DNA from: Calvatia gigantea
Lineage: Eukaryota > Basidiomycota > Agaricomycetes > Agaricales > Lycoperdaceae
Reading direction: 5' to 3'
NCBI GenBank assembly: GCA_025093985.1
Contig: JACAAK010000003.1
Coordinates: 4,464,001 to 4,528,000, forward strand
DNA: 64,000 nucleotides
Shown here: positions 11,119 through 21,044 of the stretch, piece after piece
How positions within the stretch are numbered: position 1 is the stretch's first letter
How the letters are laid out: each line of letters starts with the position of its first letter
The notes under the pieces: model-generated
Database searches by the model: none
Seen by the model: the letters and a program-made list of their open reading frames with translations, nothing else
What the model was told of the DNA's origin: nothing
Position numbers and translations under genes: made by a program

Positions 11119-12055
11119 CTAAGGACCCACCTGTGCTGTGCACTTCCTAATTACAGGATAGCGTACAATGCAGATGTTCATGGGATTAAGGTCTGGAGAC
11201 TGTGGGGGCCATACCATAACCTCCAATTCAGACTCATCTAGCCAGTTTGTAGCCTTTTTGCTCTTGTGTTTGGGGTCATTGTCCTGTTGGAAGACCATAT
11301 CCTCCTCATTCTTCCATACCACCTGATGCTCCTCTTTAGTTCATCCCCAAAATTTGAACATAAAGGTCAGCATCCATCTTCCCTTCAATTTTAGTGGCAA
11401 ACCCCACTCCATCCCACAGCATACAACCCCAGATCATCACATTTCCTCCACCAAACTTGACTGTTCCCTCAACCAATCTATCATTCAGCCCCTCTCCTGC
11501 CTTTTTCCATACCCAAACCCTTCCATCTGATCCAAACCGATTGATTTTGGACTCATCTGTCCAAATAACCCTCTTCCAGTCCTCCAGGGTCCAGTTAACA
11601 TGTGCTTCTGCCCACTCCAACCTTTTCCTCCTATGGACAGCAGTAAGTTTAGGTCGTTTCCGCTTGACTACAGCCTTCATTCCAGCTCCTCTGAGTGCCC
11701 TGCGCACTGTTTTGGTGGATACAGGCTGGGCAATAACATTTTGAAGTGATTTGGTGACTTGGGAGGCATTGTCAGCCTTGCGAGAGGTGATGAGGCGAAC
11801 AGAATAGTGGATATCAGAGGGAGAAAGTTTAGATGGGCGGCCACCAACAGATTTGGAAAGTGTTGATCTATGTTTGGAGCGAATCCTAGAAATAGTACTG
11901 ACTCCCAGACCAGTAATAGAAGCAATATGATGAGCAGATTTCCCTTGGTCCAGGTAAGAGAGGACTCTATTGGTCTGAGTAGAGGAAAGAGAGCACATAT
12001 AGTTGTAAAGGTATAGTGGGGGAGTTAATTTGCACCTGAGAATAAGCACATCCAT
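11119..12055 (-). pseudogene. Tc1/mariner transposase, frameshifted and internally deleted
   Basis: The N-terminal part is intact here: an HTH domain (NRVLSYLDQGKSAHHIASIT followed by GLGVSTISRI), a GRPSKLS AT-hook-like GRPR equivalent, a second HTH and the first catalytic Asp in WTDESK. Single-base losses relative to copy A in CATCCCCAAAATTT (about 11342) and TTCTTCCATACC (about 11310) shift the frame before QDNDPKHKS. A deletion then removes the segment after SPDLNP, so the catalytic Glu is lost. The start is taken as the ATG at 12055, but an in-frame ATG about 20 codons downstream (MCSLSSTQ) may be the real one. It could not encode active enzyme as read. The single-base losses in homopolymers could be sequencing errors. 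Confidence 0.85.
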
Positions 12056-12136
12056 TTATACATCACCCTACATGGTCACATGATTTTATTTGTATTTATT
12101 TGATTGCAATAAACGAAGTCATGTGCTCAGAATTTG

Positions 12137-12348
12137 AGAGGGACAAAACTGTTCCAATGTACTTAAAATATTAATTAATTAATAACTCCCCCAAAACAAA
12201 GGATTACATAATCATACTTTGCATATGATTAGATAAGATACTGGACTATCTACAATTAAATTAGGAAGTGCACAGCCACAGTAGTCCTTGAGTTATGAGC
12301 TGATCTTCTGAAAAGTTCAAAACATTGGAACGGTTTTGTCCCTTACTG
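12137..12348. repeat. Right 212-bp terminal inverted repeat of Tc1-like element
   Basis: It is the reverse complement of 8083-8294, with the same nested inverted pair (GGGACAAAACTGTTCCAATG near the inner edge and CATTGGAACGGTTTTGTCCC near the outer edge). It is followed by the duplicated TA target. Confidence 0.9.
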
Positions 12349-12350
12349 TA

Positions 12351-12570
12351 TGTGGATGTGTTGAACATCCACCATATGGGGAGAGAAGCATACAACGAGG
12401 GAGCTACAAACACCATATCGGGTAGGGAGGGGAATGATGGTGAATCTGGAGTACCAAAGAGGAAAAGAGAGAAGGGTAAACTAAAGTACATACAAGGATG
12501 ATTAAATAAAGATTGGACAAGAAAGGAACGAGTCCGCAAAAGGATAATGCTAGAATTGGAAGTCATAACA
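12351..12570. repeat. LTR of the gypsy element, inner half (3' LTR)
   Basis: TGTGGATGTGTTG... to ...AAGTCATAACA, equal to 21340-21559 of the other LTR with one or two differences. Read on the minus strand this is the start of the 3' LTR. The bases immediately before it on that strand (AGTAGGAGATAA, from 12571) are purine-rich and fit a polypurine tract. Confidence 0.85.
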
Positions 12571-12694
12571 TTATCTCCTACTAGAGGAAAAGTCTCTTTT
12601 ACTTAGCCGAAACTACGGACATGTCGTCCGGATATCCATCTTCGTCCATGTCTCCATGTCCGTCGTAGAGTTCTGTAAGATGAATTAGGTTTTC

Positions 12695-14673
12695 TCACCT
12701 TTTCTGCTCTTTTCTAGTGGCCGTCTTCTTCTCGTTTAAATAGGTGTCGCAGTCCGTAGGTCTATGTTGGGGATTTAGTTGTCCGCAGTGTTTACAAACG
12801 TACTTTGGGCACATGTAAGTGTAATGGCCCGCCACCGCTTTCTTGCAACCCTTGCATTTTTGGTAGATGCAATCCGAAGCGTAGTGTCCGATGTAGGCCT
12901 TCTTCAGTATTTTACATCTTCTGCAGATACGCTTTCCGGGTTGATTGTCATCATAGGGAGGGGAGTGTTGGGAGGCTGCGGCTTCTGGTGCGCCTCGAGG
13001 GCAAGGGTCAGGTAAGTGTTTGGCGCGAGATGCTGTTGCAGCGAAGGATTTTGGGTTAGAAGCTCGAGTTGACGAAGGACTCGTTGATGGTTTTCCTCGA
13101 GCAGGCGAGACTGATCGACTGGACGGGGAATGGGAAGGGGGAGTGGCGACACCGGCATGGGAGAGTGGGATCAAAGGAACTGCAGATGATAAGACACGGG
13201 GAGATCCTCGGGGAGCCATTCCGCTAGGTCGGCGAGTTTGGTGGTTGAAATCGAAGAGAGCCTGTGGGAGTCCACTAGAGGCTGCTGAGTCGATAAATAG
13301 TTGGACGAGAGTGGTTGCGTCGGAATAACTCCGACGAAGATTGTCAACCCCGATAAAAGCGTTCCGGATAGCGCGCCAGTGTGCTCGCTGAGCGTCGTTA
13401 AATAAATACTCTCGTCCGATCCGATTGAAATCAGCGGACGAGCTTGCCAATCGGCCAATGGCTTCCGTAGTAAGCTGATGAGGTCCAGGCCAATTCGGCT
13501 TTGATCCAGATTCACTGTTCGGAATGGAGAGAGAGGGGGAGTTGGAGGTGACGATCCGTGGTTGGATATAGTCGACGAGGGACTCAGCGAGGAGCTCCTC
13601 GTAGGTGTTTCCAAGCGAGGTCGTTTTGGTCGGACTGGGTGGGGTGGAATAGGCGAAGACATCCTGGACCGCTTCGGCAGATAGTCCATGGGCGTATAGC
13701 TGTACCCTGTGGACCTTTTCATAGAGGTCTTTCGCCCTCTGAACGTTTCGGAGTAGTTGCTCCTTAGAGGTGGTGGTGGGGGCGAATCCACCGTGTACGG
13801 GGCGTGGTTTATCCCCATCCAAGTTCTGAACTTGGGAGCCATGGTTCAAGGCGGGCTCATTGATTCGGGTTGACTCGGGAGGAATGGATCTGAGCGGAGG
13901 GACTGGGTTACCAGGGGTGGTAAATGCACAGAGGGGGGAGGGACGAAGAGGGTGCGAGAGGTTGGCTGAAGGAGAATTTCCTCCAGCTGCTGGTCGAGGC
14001 GTTGGAGGTCGTATGCCTTGAGAGGACTTTGATTCTGCGGGGATGACGATCTCGGAATCGGTGAGATCTGGCCCGACATCGGGCAGGGCGACTGTGGGTA
14101 TGACTCCTGCAAGTAGGTGTGACTGGCCTTGTTCCAGTCCATGGAGTCCGAGAGCTCCTTGTCGAAGGGGTGATCCTCCCAATTCCTTACTGGGGAGTTG
14201 TGGAGGGGAGTCCATTCGTCGTCCACATAGGGTTGGACTTCCGGAGATGACTCCAGAGTTAGAGAGTCCATTGGAGGGGGACTCCACTCTTTCGGGGATG
14301 CTCCCCATTCCTCCAGGATATCCTGGGCCCACATAGGACTGTTGCGAAAAGATGGGCTCATGCCCGCTGAATCTAGGGGGAGGTGGGGACTCCCAGGAAG
14401 GGGGGATTCAGGTGTACTCTCCTCGACCGTGGAACACCTCCAGGTGGTTGTTGGTGTGTTCGTCGGCCATGGTTTGGAGCTCGGCGAGGATGAAGACTCC
14501 TGGGGGAACGAAGAGGGAAGGGAGATTAAGCTGGTGTCTTGGGACATTTTCAGCGGGATTGTGAAAGAGATTGGATGAAGAAGGGTTTGTGGGGGGTAGT
14601 TCGGGGGTAGGGGATCACTTGGTGAGGATGGTTTTCTTTCCTTTTGCGATCTGGCAGGCTTTAGCCTTGGCAT
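12695..14673 (-). CDS. Extra retroelement ORF downstream of pol, with three zinc knuckles
   Basis: It lies in the same orientation as pol, 181 bp after its stop and inside the LTRs. The upstream part (14673 to about 13900) is a Pro/Ser/Trp-rich, acidic low-complexity frame. The downstream part is in a second frame (open 14332-12695), so a -1/+1 shift near 13900 or a small intron is needed. The C-terminus carries three tandem C-C-H-C knuckles: CRRC with GHYASDC, CKGC with GHYTYMC, and CKHC with HRPTDC, followed by a Lys/Arg-rich end. This resembles a second nucleocapsid-like protein and may bind nucleic acid. Chromoviruses normally end after integrase, so the ORF is unusual. It shows no transmembrane segment to support an envelope role. 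Antisense ORFs here are shadows. Confidence 0.6.
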
Positions 14674-14854
14674 TTCTGGGCATTCGAATTTTAGTATACC
14701 GCTGTAGTGAAAATTATGGGGGTCTGGTTTTACTGGTTGATAAGTTGAGACGTTTTTATTTGGTCGGAAGTGGGGATTGTCTGGGATTTTAGAGGCAGGA
14801 ATGTTTGGAGAGGAGATTAGAATCCTGTGGTTGGAATGACCAGAGAAGTGAAGA

Positions 14855-17800
14855 TTATCGTTGGAATGGTTTGACTTTTATACGTCCTGGGATCTGGAAT
14901 TCCCATTTTCTGTCGAAGGGCTTCAATCGATGTTGCTTCCTGTATTCGTTTAGCATTTCTAAGGCATGGGGAGCTAGTTCCTCCTCTGTTTCCCAAGAGT
15001 TTTCTTCATGATTAAAGTTTTTCCACTTGACATTGTAGTATTGAGGTGATCCGTTTTTGATCCGATGATTAAGGATTCCTTCAATTTCGTATTCCTCACT
15101 TCCTTTGATTAGTTCGGGAGAAGGTAATTCCGAATTTGGTCCATGAATGTCGTTCTCCAAATAAGGAGTAAGAAGTGTTGCATGGAACACGTTGTGGATC
15201 TTCCAATTTTTGGGTAGATCTAGTCTGTAGTTCAAAGGGGAAATGACTTGTGTAATTGGATATGGCCCAAGTTGTTTTGGTGATATCTTTTTCGACTTGA
15301 ATGGAAGATGTAGGTTCCGTGTTTCTAGCCATACTTGTTGTCCTAGTGTAAAGGGGGAGAAGTGGGAGGTGATTCTCCGTTCCATCTGTTCGGCAGCTAG
15401 TTTATGCGCGGCGATGGCTTCTCTTCTTGCTTGATCGAGTGTTTCGATCCGTTCCTCAGTAGATTCTATTTTGGTTTCTTCCATAATAGTGGGTATGCCA
15501 TGAGGTTTGCTTCCATACATTAACTCGAATGGAGTTTGTTTTCTGTCGGAATGAGGCCTTGAATTATGTGCGAACTCGAGGGTAGGGATATTGTCGACCC
15601 AAGTGGTAGGGTTTTGAGTGCAATATATTGACAAGTAGGCTGCAATCTCTTGATTGAATTGTTCCGTTGTTCCGTCCGACTGCGGGTGGAAGGCAGATGA
15701 GAACGATTGTTTAACGTTAAGTCTTTTGAAAAGTGTTTTCATTGATTTTGCCATGAATCGAGGGTCTCTGTCGGAGATGATTTTGTCTGGAAGACCGAAT
15801 CTAGCGTAGACCTTTTCTAAGAATAGGTCGGCGATATCTTTGGCTATGGTGCTTTTTGAAGTTGGACATAGAATTACCCCCTTCATAAGTCCGTGATCCA
15901 CCACGGACAAGATAGCATCGAATCCACGTGATTTTGGTAGATCCGTTAATAAATCCATTGATAATTGTGAGAATGGTCTTGTGGATTTAGCGGGTTCGAT
16001 GGGTTGTAGTGGGGGATGAGTTGGATGTCTATTGATTTTGAATTGTTGGCATTGTGCGCATCCTTTCACGTAGTTTTTGACGAAGGTAGCAAGACCGGGC
16101 CAGTAGACTTCTTGTTTGGCTTGGCAGTATGTTTCTTGTTCGCCTGGGTGTCCAGCCGATACGTGATCATGGTATCGTTGGATGATTTTCCGTTTGAGTG
16201 GAAGATCATTCGGAATAACCACTTTCCCTTTGAACGTTAACAGATGTCCGTTTTCCATCGGGAATAGGTTATATTTAGAGTTGATTGTTTTAGGATTATT
16301 CGACTGTAATTGTTTGAAGGCTTTGGTTGATTTATCGTCGTATTGAGCAGAAGAAGTGATCTCCTTCTGGAGTGAAGGGTCAATTAGGTTGATGAATAGT
16401 TCGTCCGGAAGAACTGTTATTTGGTTGAGGAAAAGGTCTTCCTTTAAGACTGTGACATTTTCATTGTCGTCATCGTCTATTTCGTGATCAGGTCTTCTTG
16501 ATAATGCGTCGGCAGCTGGGATTTTAGTGCCAGTGACATGTTCAATTTTGAAGTTAAATCGTGACAGGAATTGAAGCCAACGGGCTTGTCTTCGAGAAAT
16601 ATTCTGAGGTTTCCTCCAGAATGTCAGGTTTTGGTGGTCCGTTCTGATTAGAGTTTCATGTGGGGACCCTTCTAAGTAGTGTCTCCATTCTTCTAGTGCT
16701 CGAATTATTGCTAGTAGTTCTCTGTCGTGAACTTCATAGTTTCTTTCTGCAGGTGAGAAAGATTTCGAGAGGTAGGCGATAGGATGATTATTGCCGTTTG
16801 TGTCTTTTTGGGTGAGGATGGCTCCAGACGCGTACTTTGAGGTGTCAGTTTCGATGCTGAAGGGTTTTGTTTGATCTGGCATCTGTAATACTGGTCGTTT
16901 GGTAAATTCCAGTTTTAATTTTGTGAAGGCGTCCTGTGCAGTAGGGTTCCATTCAAATTTCTTTATTTTCGATAAGAGGGTGTTTAGTGGTCGAGAGATG
17001 TCGGAATAGTGGTGTATGAACTTCTGATAGAAGTTGCAGAATCCCATAAATTTGCGAATGTCTCGAGTTGTTTTAGGAACTGGCCATTCGTTGATTCCTT
17101 TGAGTTTTGTGCCGTCCATTTCAATATGATCGGGTGTAATAATCATTCCGAGGTACTCAAGTCGAGTTTTGTCAAATTCGCATTTTTCCAGTTTCAGGAA
17201 GAGATCATTGTCTTCCAGAATTTGTAGAGCTTCCAGGGTTAGTGCGTCTAGCTCTTCCTGGGTTTCGGCAAAGAGTAGGATGTCGTCCATATAGATGATG
17301 ATTTTCCCTTTGCGAAGCATTTTCTCGAATATGGTGTCCATCATTTTCTGAAATGTGGCGGGGGAATTGCACATTCCAAAGAACATTACGTTTGGTTCGT
17401 AAAGTCCTAATGGTGTTTTGAAGGCTACTTTCCATTGGTCTCCTTCGCGAATACGGATGTTGTTATATCCTAATCGGACATCCATTTTGGTCAATAATTT
17501 TGCGCCTTTAAGTTTGTCCATGATCATGGTGATCATTGGAATAGGATAGGCGTTCTTGACTGTATGCGAATTGAGGTATCGGTAGTCTTGGCATGGTCGT
17601 AGTTTACCATCTTTCTTTCCAACGAAAAAGAAGGATGAGGCCATGGGTGATTCGGATTCTCGAATATATCCTTTCTTCAGATTGTCGTCAAGAAAGTTTT
17701 GTAATTCTTCAGTTTCCTTGGGGGATAATGGATAGGTTTTCCCCAATTGTGGTTCGAACGAAGGTTTTAGATCGATTTTATGATTATATGGCTGATCTGG

Positions 17801-18424
17801 CGGGAATCGTTCTGCTTTCTTTGGGTCAAACAAGTGTTTGAAACGGCGAAACTTCTTTGGAAGTTTCTCAGTATTGACCGGGGTGTATTTGCTGCTTAAA
17901 TGCGCAGAGGTGGTGATTTTCGCATTAATTTCGAGTTCGAGGGGAGTTAGATTGAATTCTAGCTCGTCTTCGAGGGAGAAGTAGTCCATATCGACGTTTT
18001 CGAGATATAGTTGTAGTTCTTCAATGGATAAGTCGTCGTTTTCTTCCATTATGGTTGCTTCAAATAGTTTCAGGGCAATTTGATCCAAGCTTTGTTGGTC
18101 TTCCTGATTCATCTGTGCGATGGTGTCGAGGACTATTTCGTTAATAGTCATCGGGCCGTTTACAGATTTTGCAATAAGTGGTAGTACTTGGTTTTGATTC
18201 CTCCACTTGAAGGTTTTCTTCAACCAGTTTATATCTGGGTTGTGCGCTTCCAACCAGGGGTAACCTAATATAAGGTCTTTTGATCCTAAGCCAGTGACGT
18301 AGGCTTTGATATCGCATTCTCTTCCGTCTATGACGGCATTTAAATTGATGAATTCATTGATTGATCCTCGTTGATTGGGTGATCCGTTGACATTAGAAAC
18401 TTTAATCAGTTGATCGACTACGTT
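14855..18424 (-). CDS. pol: Retrotransposon pol: reverse transcriptase, RNase H, integrase, chromodomain
   Basis: A single open frame of more than 1,130 codons, open from the stop at 18425 down to 14855. Counting from 18253: reverse transcriptase with the YMDDILLFAE catalytic motif near residue 320; RNase H with ETDTSKYASGAIL near 470; integrase HHCC finger (HDHVSAGHPGEQ ... CAQC) near 695-735; integrase core DDE residues in SMDLLTDLP, SDRDPRF and TTEQFNQE near 764, 831 and 863; and a C-terminal chromodomain (EYEIEGILNHR ... YNVKWKNF ... NSWE) near 1054-1090. The chromodomain places it in the chromovirus branch of Ty3/gypsy and usually directs integration to heterochromatin. It carries no premature stop, unlike gag and protease upstream. 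It would be translated as part of a polyprotein, so no separate start codon is expected. Confidence 0.93.
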   Translation of the reverse strand, partial: NVVDQLIKVSNVNGSPNQRGSINEFINLNAVIDGRECDIKAYVTGLGSKDLILGYPWLEAHNPDINWLKKTFKWRNQNQVLPLIAKSVNGPMTINEIVLDTIAQMNQEDQQSLDQIALKLFEATIMEENDDLSIEELQLYLENVDMDYFSLEDELEFNLTPLELEINAKITTSAHLSSKYTPVNTEKLPKKFRRFKHLFDPKKAERFPPDQPYNHKIDLKPSFEPQLGKTYPLSPKETEELQNFLDDNLKKGYIRESESPMASSFFFVGKKDGKLRPCQDYRYLNSHTVKNAYPIPMITMIMDKLKGAKLLTKMDVRLGYNNIRIREGDQWKVAFKTPLGLYEPNVMFFGMCNSPATFQKMMDTIFEKMLRKGKIIIYMDDILLFAETQEELDALTLEALQILEDNDLFLKLEKCEFDKTRLEYLGMIITPDHIEMDGTKLKGINEWPVPKTTRDIRKFMGFCNFYQKFIHHYSDISRPLNTLLSKIKKFEWNPTAQDAFTKLKLEFTKRPVLQMPDQTKPFSIETDTSKYASGAILTQKDTNGNNHPIAYLSKSFSPAERNYEVHDRELLAIIRALEEWRHYLEGSPHETLIRTDHQNLTFWRKPQNISRRQARWLQFLSRFNFKIEHVTGTKIPAADALSRRPDHEIDDDDNENVTVLKEDLFLNQITVLPDELFINLIDPSLQKEITSSAQYDDKSTKAFKQLQSNNPKTINSKYNLFPMENGHLLTFKGKVVIPNDLPLKRKIIQRYHDHVSAGHPGEQETYCQAKQEVYWPGLATFVKNYVKGCAQCQQFKINRHPTHPPLQPIEPAKSTRPFSQLSMDLLTDLPKSRGFDAILSVVDHGLMKGVILCPTSKSTIAKDIADLFLEKVYARFGLPDKIISDRDPRFMAKSMKTLFKRLNVKQSFSSAFHPQSDGTTEQFNQEIAAYLSIYCTQNPTTWVDNIPTLEFAHNSRPHSDRKQTPFELMYGSKPHGIPTIMEETKIESTEERIETLDQARREAIAAHKLAAEQMERRITSHFSPFTLGQQVWLETRNLHLPFKSKKISPKQLGPYPITQVISPLNYRLDLPKNWKIHNVFHATLLTPYLENDIHGPNSELPSPELIKGSEEYEIEGILNHRIKNGSPQYYNVKWKNFNHEENSWETEEELAPHALEMLNEYRKQHRLKPFDRKWEFQIPGRIKVKPFQR

Positions 18425-18642
18425 TCATTTGAATTGGTGTGTTTGTGCGAATTTTTCGGAGATGAAATTTCCTTGAGCTCCTGAGTTGATTAAGGCGGTC
18501 AGGGGAATTGTTTTGGGAAGTGGTTTTTGCTTTAGTCATATTGGAAGGTAGATCGACGCTTTGTTTTCCGAGGTAGGAAGTCGAATCTGGTTTATAGTAG
18601 TTGTGACTCCTGAAGTTGGGGTTCATTCTTCAGGAGTTGTGC
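18425..18642 (-). pseudogene. Retrotransposon aspartic protease, inactivated
   Basis: Between gag and reverse transcriptase, in a different frame from gag, the sequence reads TINQIRLPTSENKASIYLPI, a stop, then IPLTALINSGAQGNFISEKF, another stop at 18425-18427, and later GLGSKDLILGYPWLEAHNPD in the pol frame. The ILGYPWL..HNPDINW signature and (D)SGAxGNFI are hallmarks of gypsy proteases. The catalytic Asp codon (18485-18487) is AAC (Asn), a G-to-A change. Stops at 18623-18625, 18536-18538 and 18425-18427 are all TGA and fit CGA-to-TGA changes. The protease cannot be active as read, so this copy could move only with help from another element. Confidence 0.85.
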
Positions 18643-20650
18643 CTAAAAATCCGATAGAGGTTTTATGGCTTGTTCTGTGATATATGAGTTTCTAAATGAA
18701 GCTTGTTCTTCGTGAGGCAATTCTTCTATCATTGCTTGGATTTCGAGAGCAGAAATTTTCTTTGGGGGATACGAAGGTTTAGTTGGAGGCCTTGAGGGTT
18801 GTATAGGCCTAGGGGGATAATTTCATGGCGGAGGTTGAGAAGGTCCGCGATTGAATTGCCTTCGTGGCTGGTTCATGAATTTCTTCTTGGATTGGTAACT
18901 CTTTGAAAGGTTTTTGTCTGGGTTAGGACAGTCTTTGATAAAGTGTTTGTCCGATCCGCATCCAATACATAAATGACTTCTGTATTGGTTGTATTGCGTA
19001 GGTGTGAAGATCGCGTTTAATTGAATTTGTGAGTCTGGGGGTGACTCAGGTTCTTCGGTGTAGTATTCTTGCGAGTAAGAAGTGTCGTCTTCTTCCGAGG
19101 AATCGCTGCTATCGTAATCAAGGTTATCGACGTCCATTGCCCAAGGGTCTCGAGCTGATTGCCTTTGGGGTGGTAATGGTTTTGCGTAATTCCATCCATT
19201 TCTTCGTTGAGGAATGAATCTACTTCTTTCTTTCTTGCTTTCTCCGAACATGGCTGAGGCTCGTTTTTCGACATTGTCTCGTCGAATGGCTTCAGCGTAC
19301 CATTCTGCAATAGTTCTTGGTTCTCCAGCTTCTCAGACATAAATTGCTTTCGCAAGTTTCCGATTAAGTCCTTTCTTGTATTGATCGATAAGTTCTTTAT
19401 CTCGTATAATGCCAGCTTCAGTGGCTAGGCGTTGGAATTGAGTGTTGAATTCCACTGCTTTTCGTGGTCCTTGACATAACTCCTTCCATTGATCAAGGGC
19501 GTTCATTTCTTCGTCGGCGGGGATGAAGTATTCTCTGATCCTTTCTTCGAAGTTCCTCCATGTGTCGTCTCTCCAGCCATTCGCTGCTGGAGTTCCATCT
19601 TCTTCGTGGGTTCTTTCGAACCAATATTGAGCTGCGAAGTTTCCGGATGCTCCTCCAGGTGGTATCATAGAGAGTACTAATCGAATTCAAACATTTTCAT
19701 CGGGGTATGCGGTTGGGTTCAATCCGATGTAGTTCTTTGCTGAAACCCACCAGACGTTGAAGTCTTTTGGGTCTTCTCTGAATAATTCGGGAAGTCGACC
19801 GATTTCCCGTTAGTAGTTCGGGTTGGCCGCAATCATGGGAATTGGTGCATATTGATGTCTAGGGGCATTGGGTGCTACTGGAGGTGGAGCAGGTTGTACT
19901 GCAGCCATTGGTAATGGGAGTAGGGGTGGTAAGGGTTGTAGAGATCTTTGTAAGAGGGTGTTGAAGATTTCTCCAGGTAATGGGTAAACGAGTGTATCTG
20001 GTGAATAGATTACTGGCTCTTCGTCTTTATTGAAATAATTTGAGCTGGGTCCAGGGATGGTATCAAAGGTATTCCCTTCGTGTGGTGATAATTGGTCGTT
20101 GGGGTTATATGATACTTGGGTTTCTGGATTAAAGAAGGTTCCTGAGGGGATTTGTGGTCCTGGGTTTCTGAGGATATGACCTTCTCTCGGGGTAACGATG
20201 AATGGGGGCGAGGGGAAGTGAGCGGGAGTTTCGTTAGGAGAATCGGGTGGTGTATCTTCTAGTTCGGGTTCGGGTAGGAAACCGTACTGATTTACACGTG
20301 GAGTCTCAGGTGGCGTCTGATTTGACCCAAGTTCTTCGAGGTGAGACGCTTCTGAGAGGGGTGATGGGGTAGGAGTATCTTCAATATCAGATAAACTGGA
20401 TTCGGTGAGAGGTGGGGGTGCGACTGTTACTGCTTCTTGAAAGGTTACTTGTCTTGCTTGAGATCGAGTAACCGGGGGTGCGTATGTTCTTGTGGGGTGT
20501 GTTCTTTGTGGTTCTTGATGAGGGGGTTGGTCTCTTGATCTTGCAGGGGTCTGCGGTGGAGCTGGGGTGTCTCCAGTTGTCGGTGTGTAATATTTTCTTT
20601 GTCTTTCAGGTGGAGGTTGGTCCTTCCCTTTTCCTTTATCTCGGGGAGGT
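18643..20650 (-). pseudogene. gag: Retrotransposon gag with premature stops
   Basis: The frame reads a long Pro-rich N-terminal region (about 20640-19850), then a capsid-like retrotrans_gag region (YWFER..EDGTPAANGW, WRNFEERIREYFI, QWKELCQG..AVEFNTQF, YKKGLNRKLAKAI) and one CCHC zinc knuckle (CIGCGSDKHFIKDC at about 18930-18970). It ends at a TAG at 18643-18645 that may be the natural stop, with protease continuing in another frame. Premature stops lie at 19810 (TAA), 19687 (TGA), 19333 (TGA) and 18823 (TGA). Each is explained by a C-to-T change in CAA or CGA. No clear start codon is visible upstream because TAG and TGA codons interrupt the frame near 20660-20690. The gag protein would normally package element RNA. 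Confidence 0.85.
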
Positions 20651-20689
20651 GTCTTGAACTACTTCTTCTAGGCGAATCACGCACGTCTG

Positions 20690-21044
20690 TAGTACGTGAC
20701 TCTCCTTAGTATTAGGGTGCTAATAACTTGTTGATTGCAACAATATGCAATACCAAGAGATAGCTATCGTCCGTTGATTGCAGCAATCTGCAATGCTATC
20801 TGATATCTGTAAAGTAAAATAAAAACCACAATAGGTTTGAATCGAGCCCACAATAGGGCTATGAATAACCGGGCCTCAATAGGCAGTGCCACAATAGGCT
20901 AGTCCCAATAGACTAATGAGTCGAAGCCCCAATAGGCTTATGAGAACAATCTAGCCCACAATCAGGCACAACATTCTAGGTAACCGTAGAGGTATCCCTA
21001 GTTACGTAGCAGTAACTAGTACTGTAGATTGGAGTTTGAACTAA
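20690..21044 (-). other. Retroelement 5' leader with short repeats
   Basis: This is the untranslated leader between the 5' LTR (21045) and gag. It holds a 21-bp direct repeat (TTGATTGCAACAATATGCAAT at about 20733 and a two-mismatch copy at about 20775) and seven degenerate repeats of C(A)CAATAGGCT between 20826 and 20965, spaced about 16-27 bp. The primer-binding site should adjoin 21044 on the minus strand. The bases there (TTAGTTCAAACTCC) match no tRNA 3' end that I recognise. Confidence 0.6.

Larger units (their letters stand above)
11069..12348 (-). mobile_element. Tc1-like DNA transposon, copy B (internally deleted)
   Basis: The left end (CAGTAGGGCAAAATTCC) is heavily altered with many one-base losses. 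About 11165 then jumps by deletion into the region equal to 8512 of copy A. The right part is intact, including the full N-terminal transposase region and the right terminal repeat ending CCCTTACTG at 12348, followed by TA and the second half of the LTR. Copies A and B are complementary: A keeps the left end, B keeps the right end. Confidence 0.85.

Noticed and set aside
12779..13328. Plus-strand frames of 78-102 codons opposite the zinc-knuckle ORF
   Set aside because: Antisense to a better-supported coding sequence, with no motif of their own.
13846..14332. Two overlapping minus-strand frames as two separate genes in the extra retroelement ORF
   Set aside because: Composition switches from one frame to the other near 13900, so one gene with a frame change or small intron is simpler than two overlapping genes.
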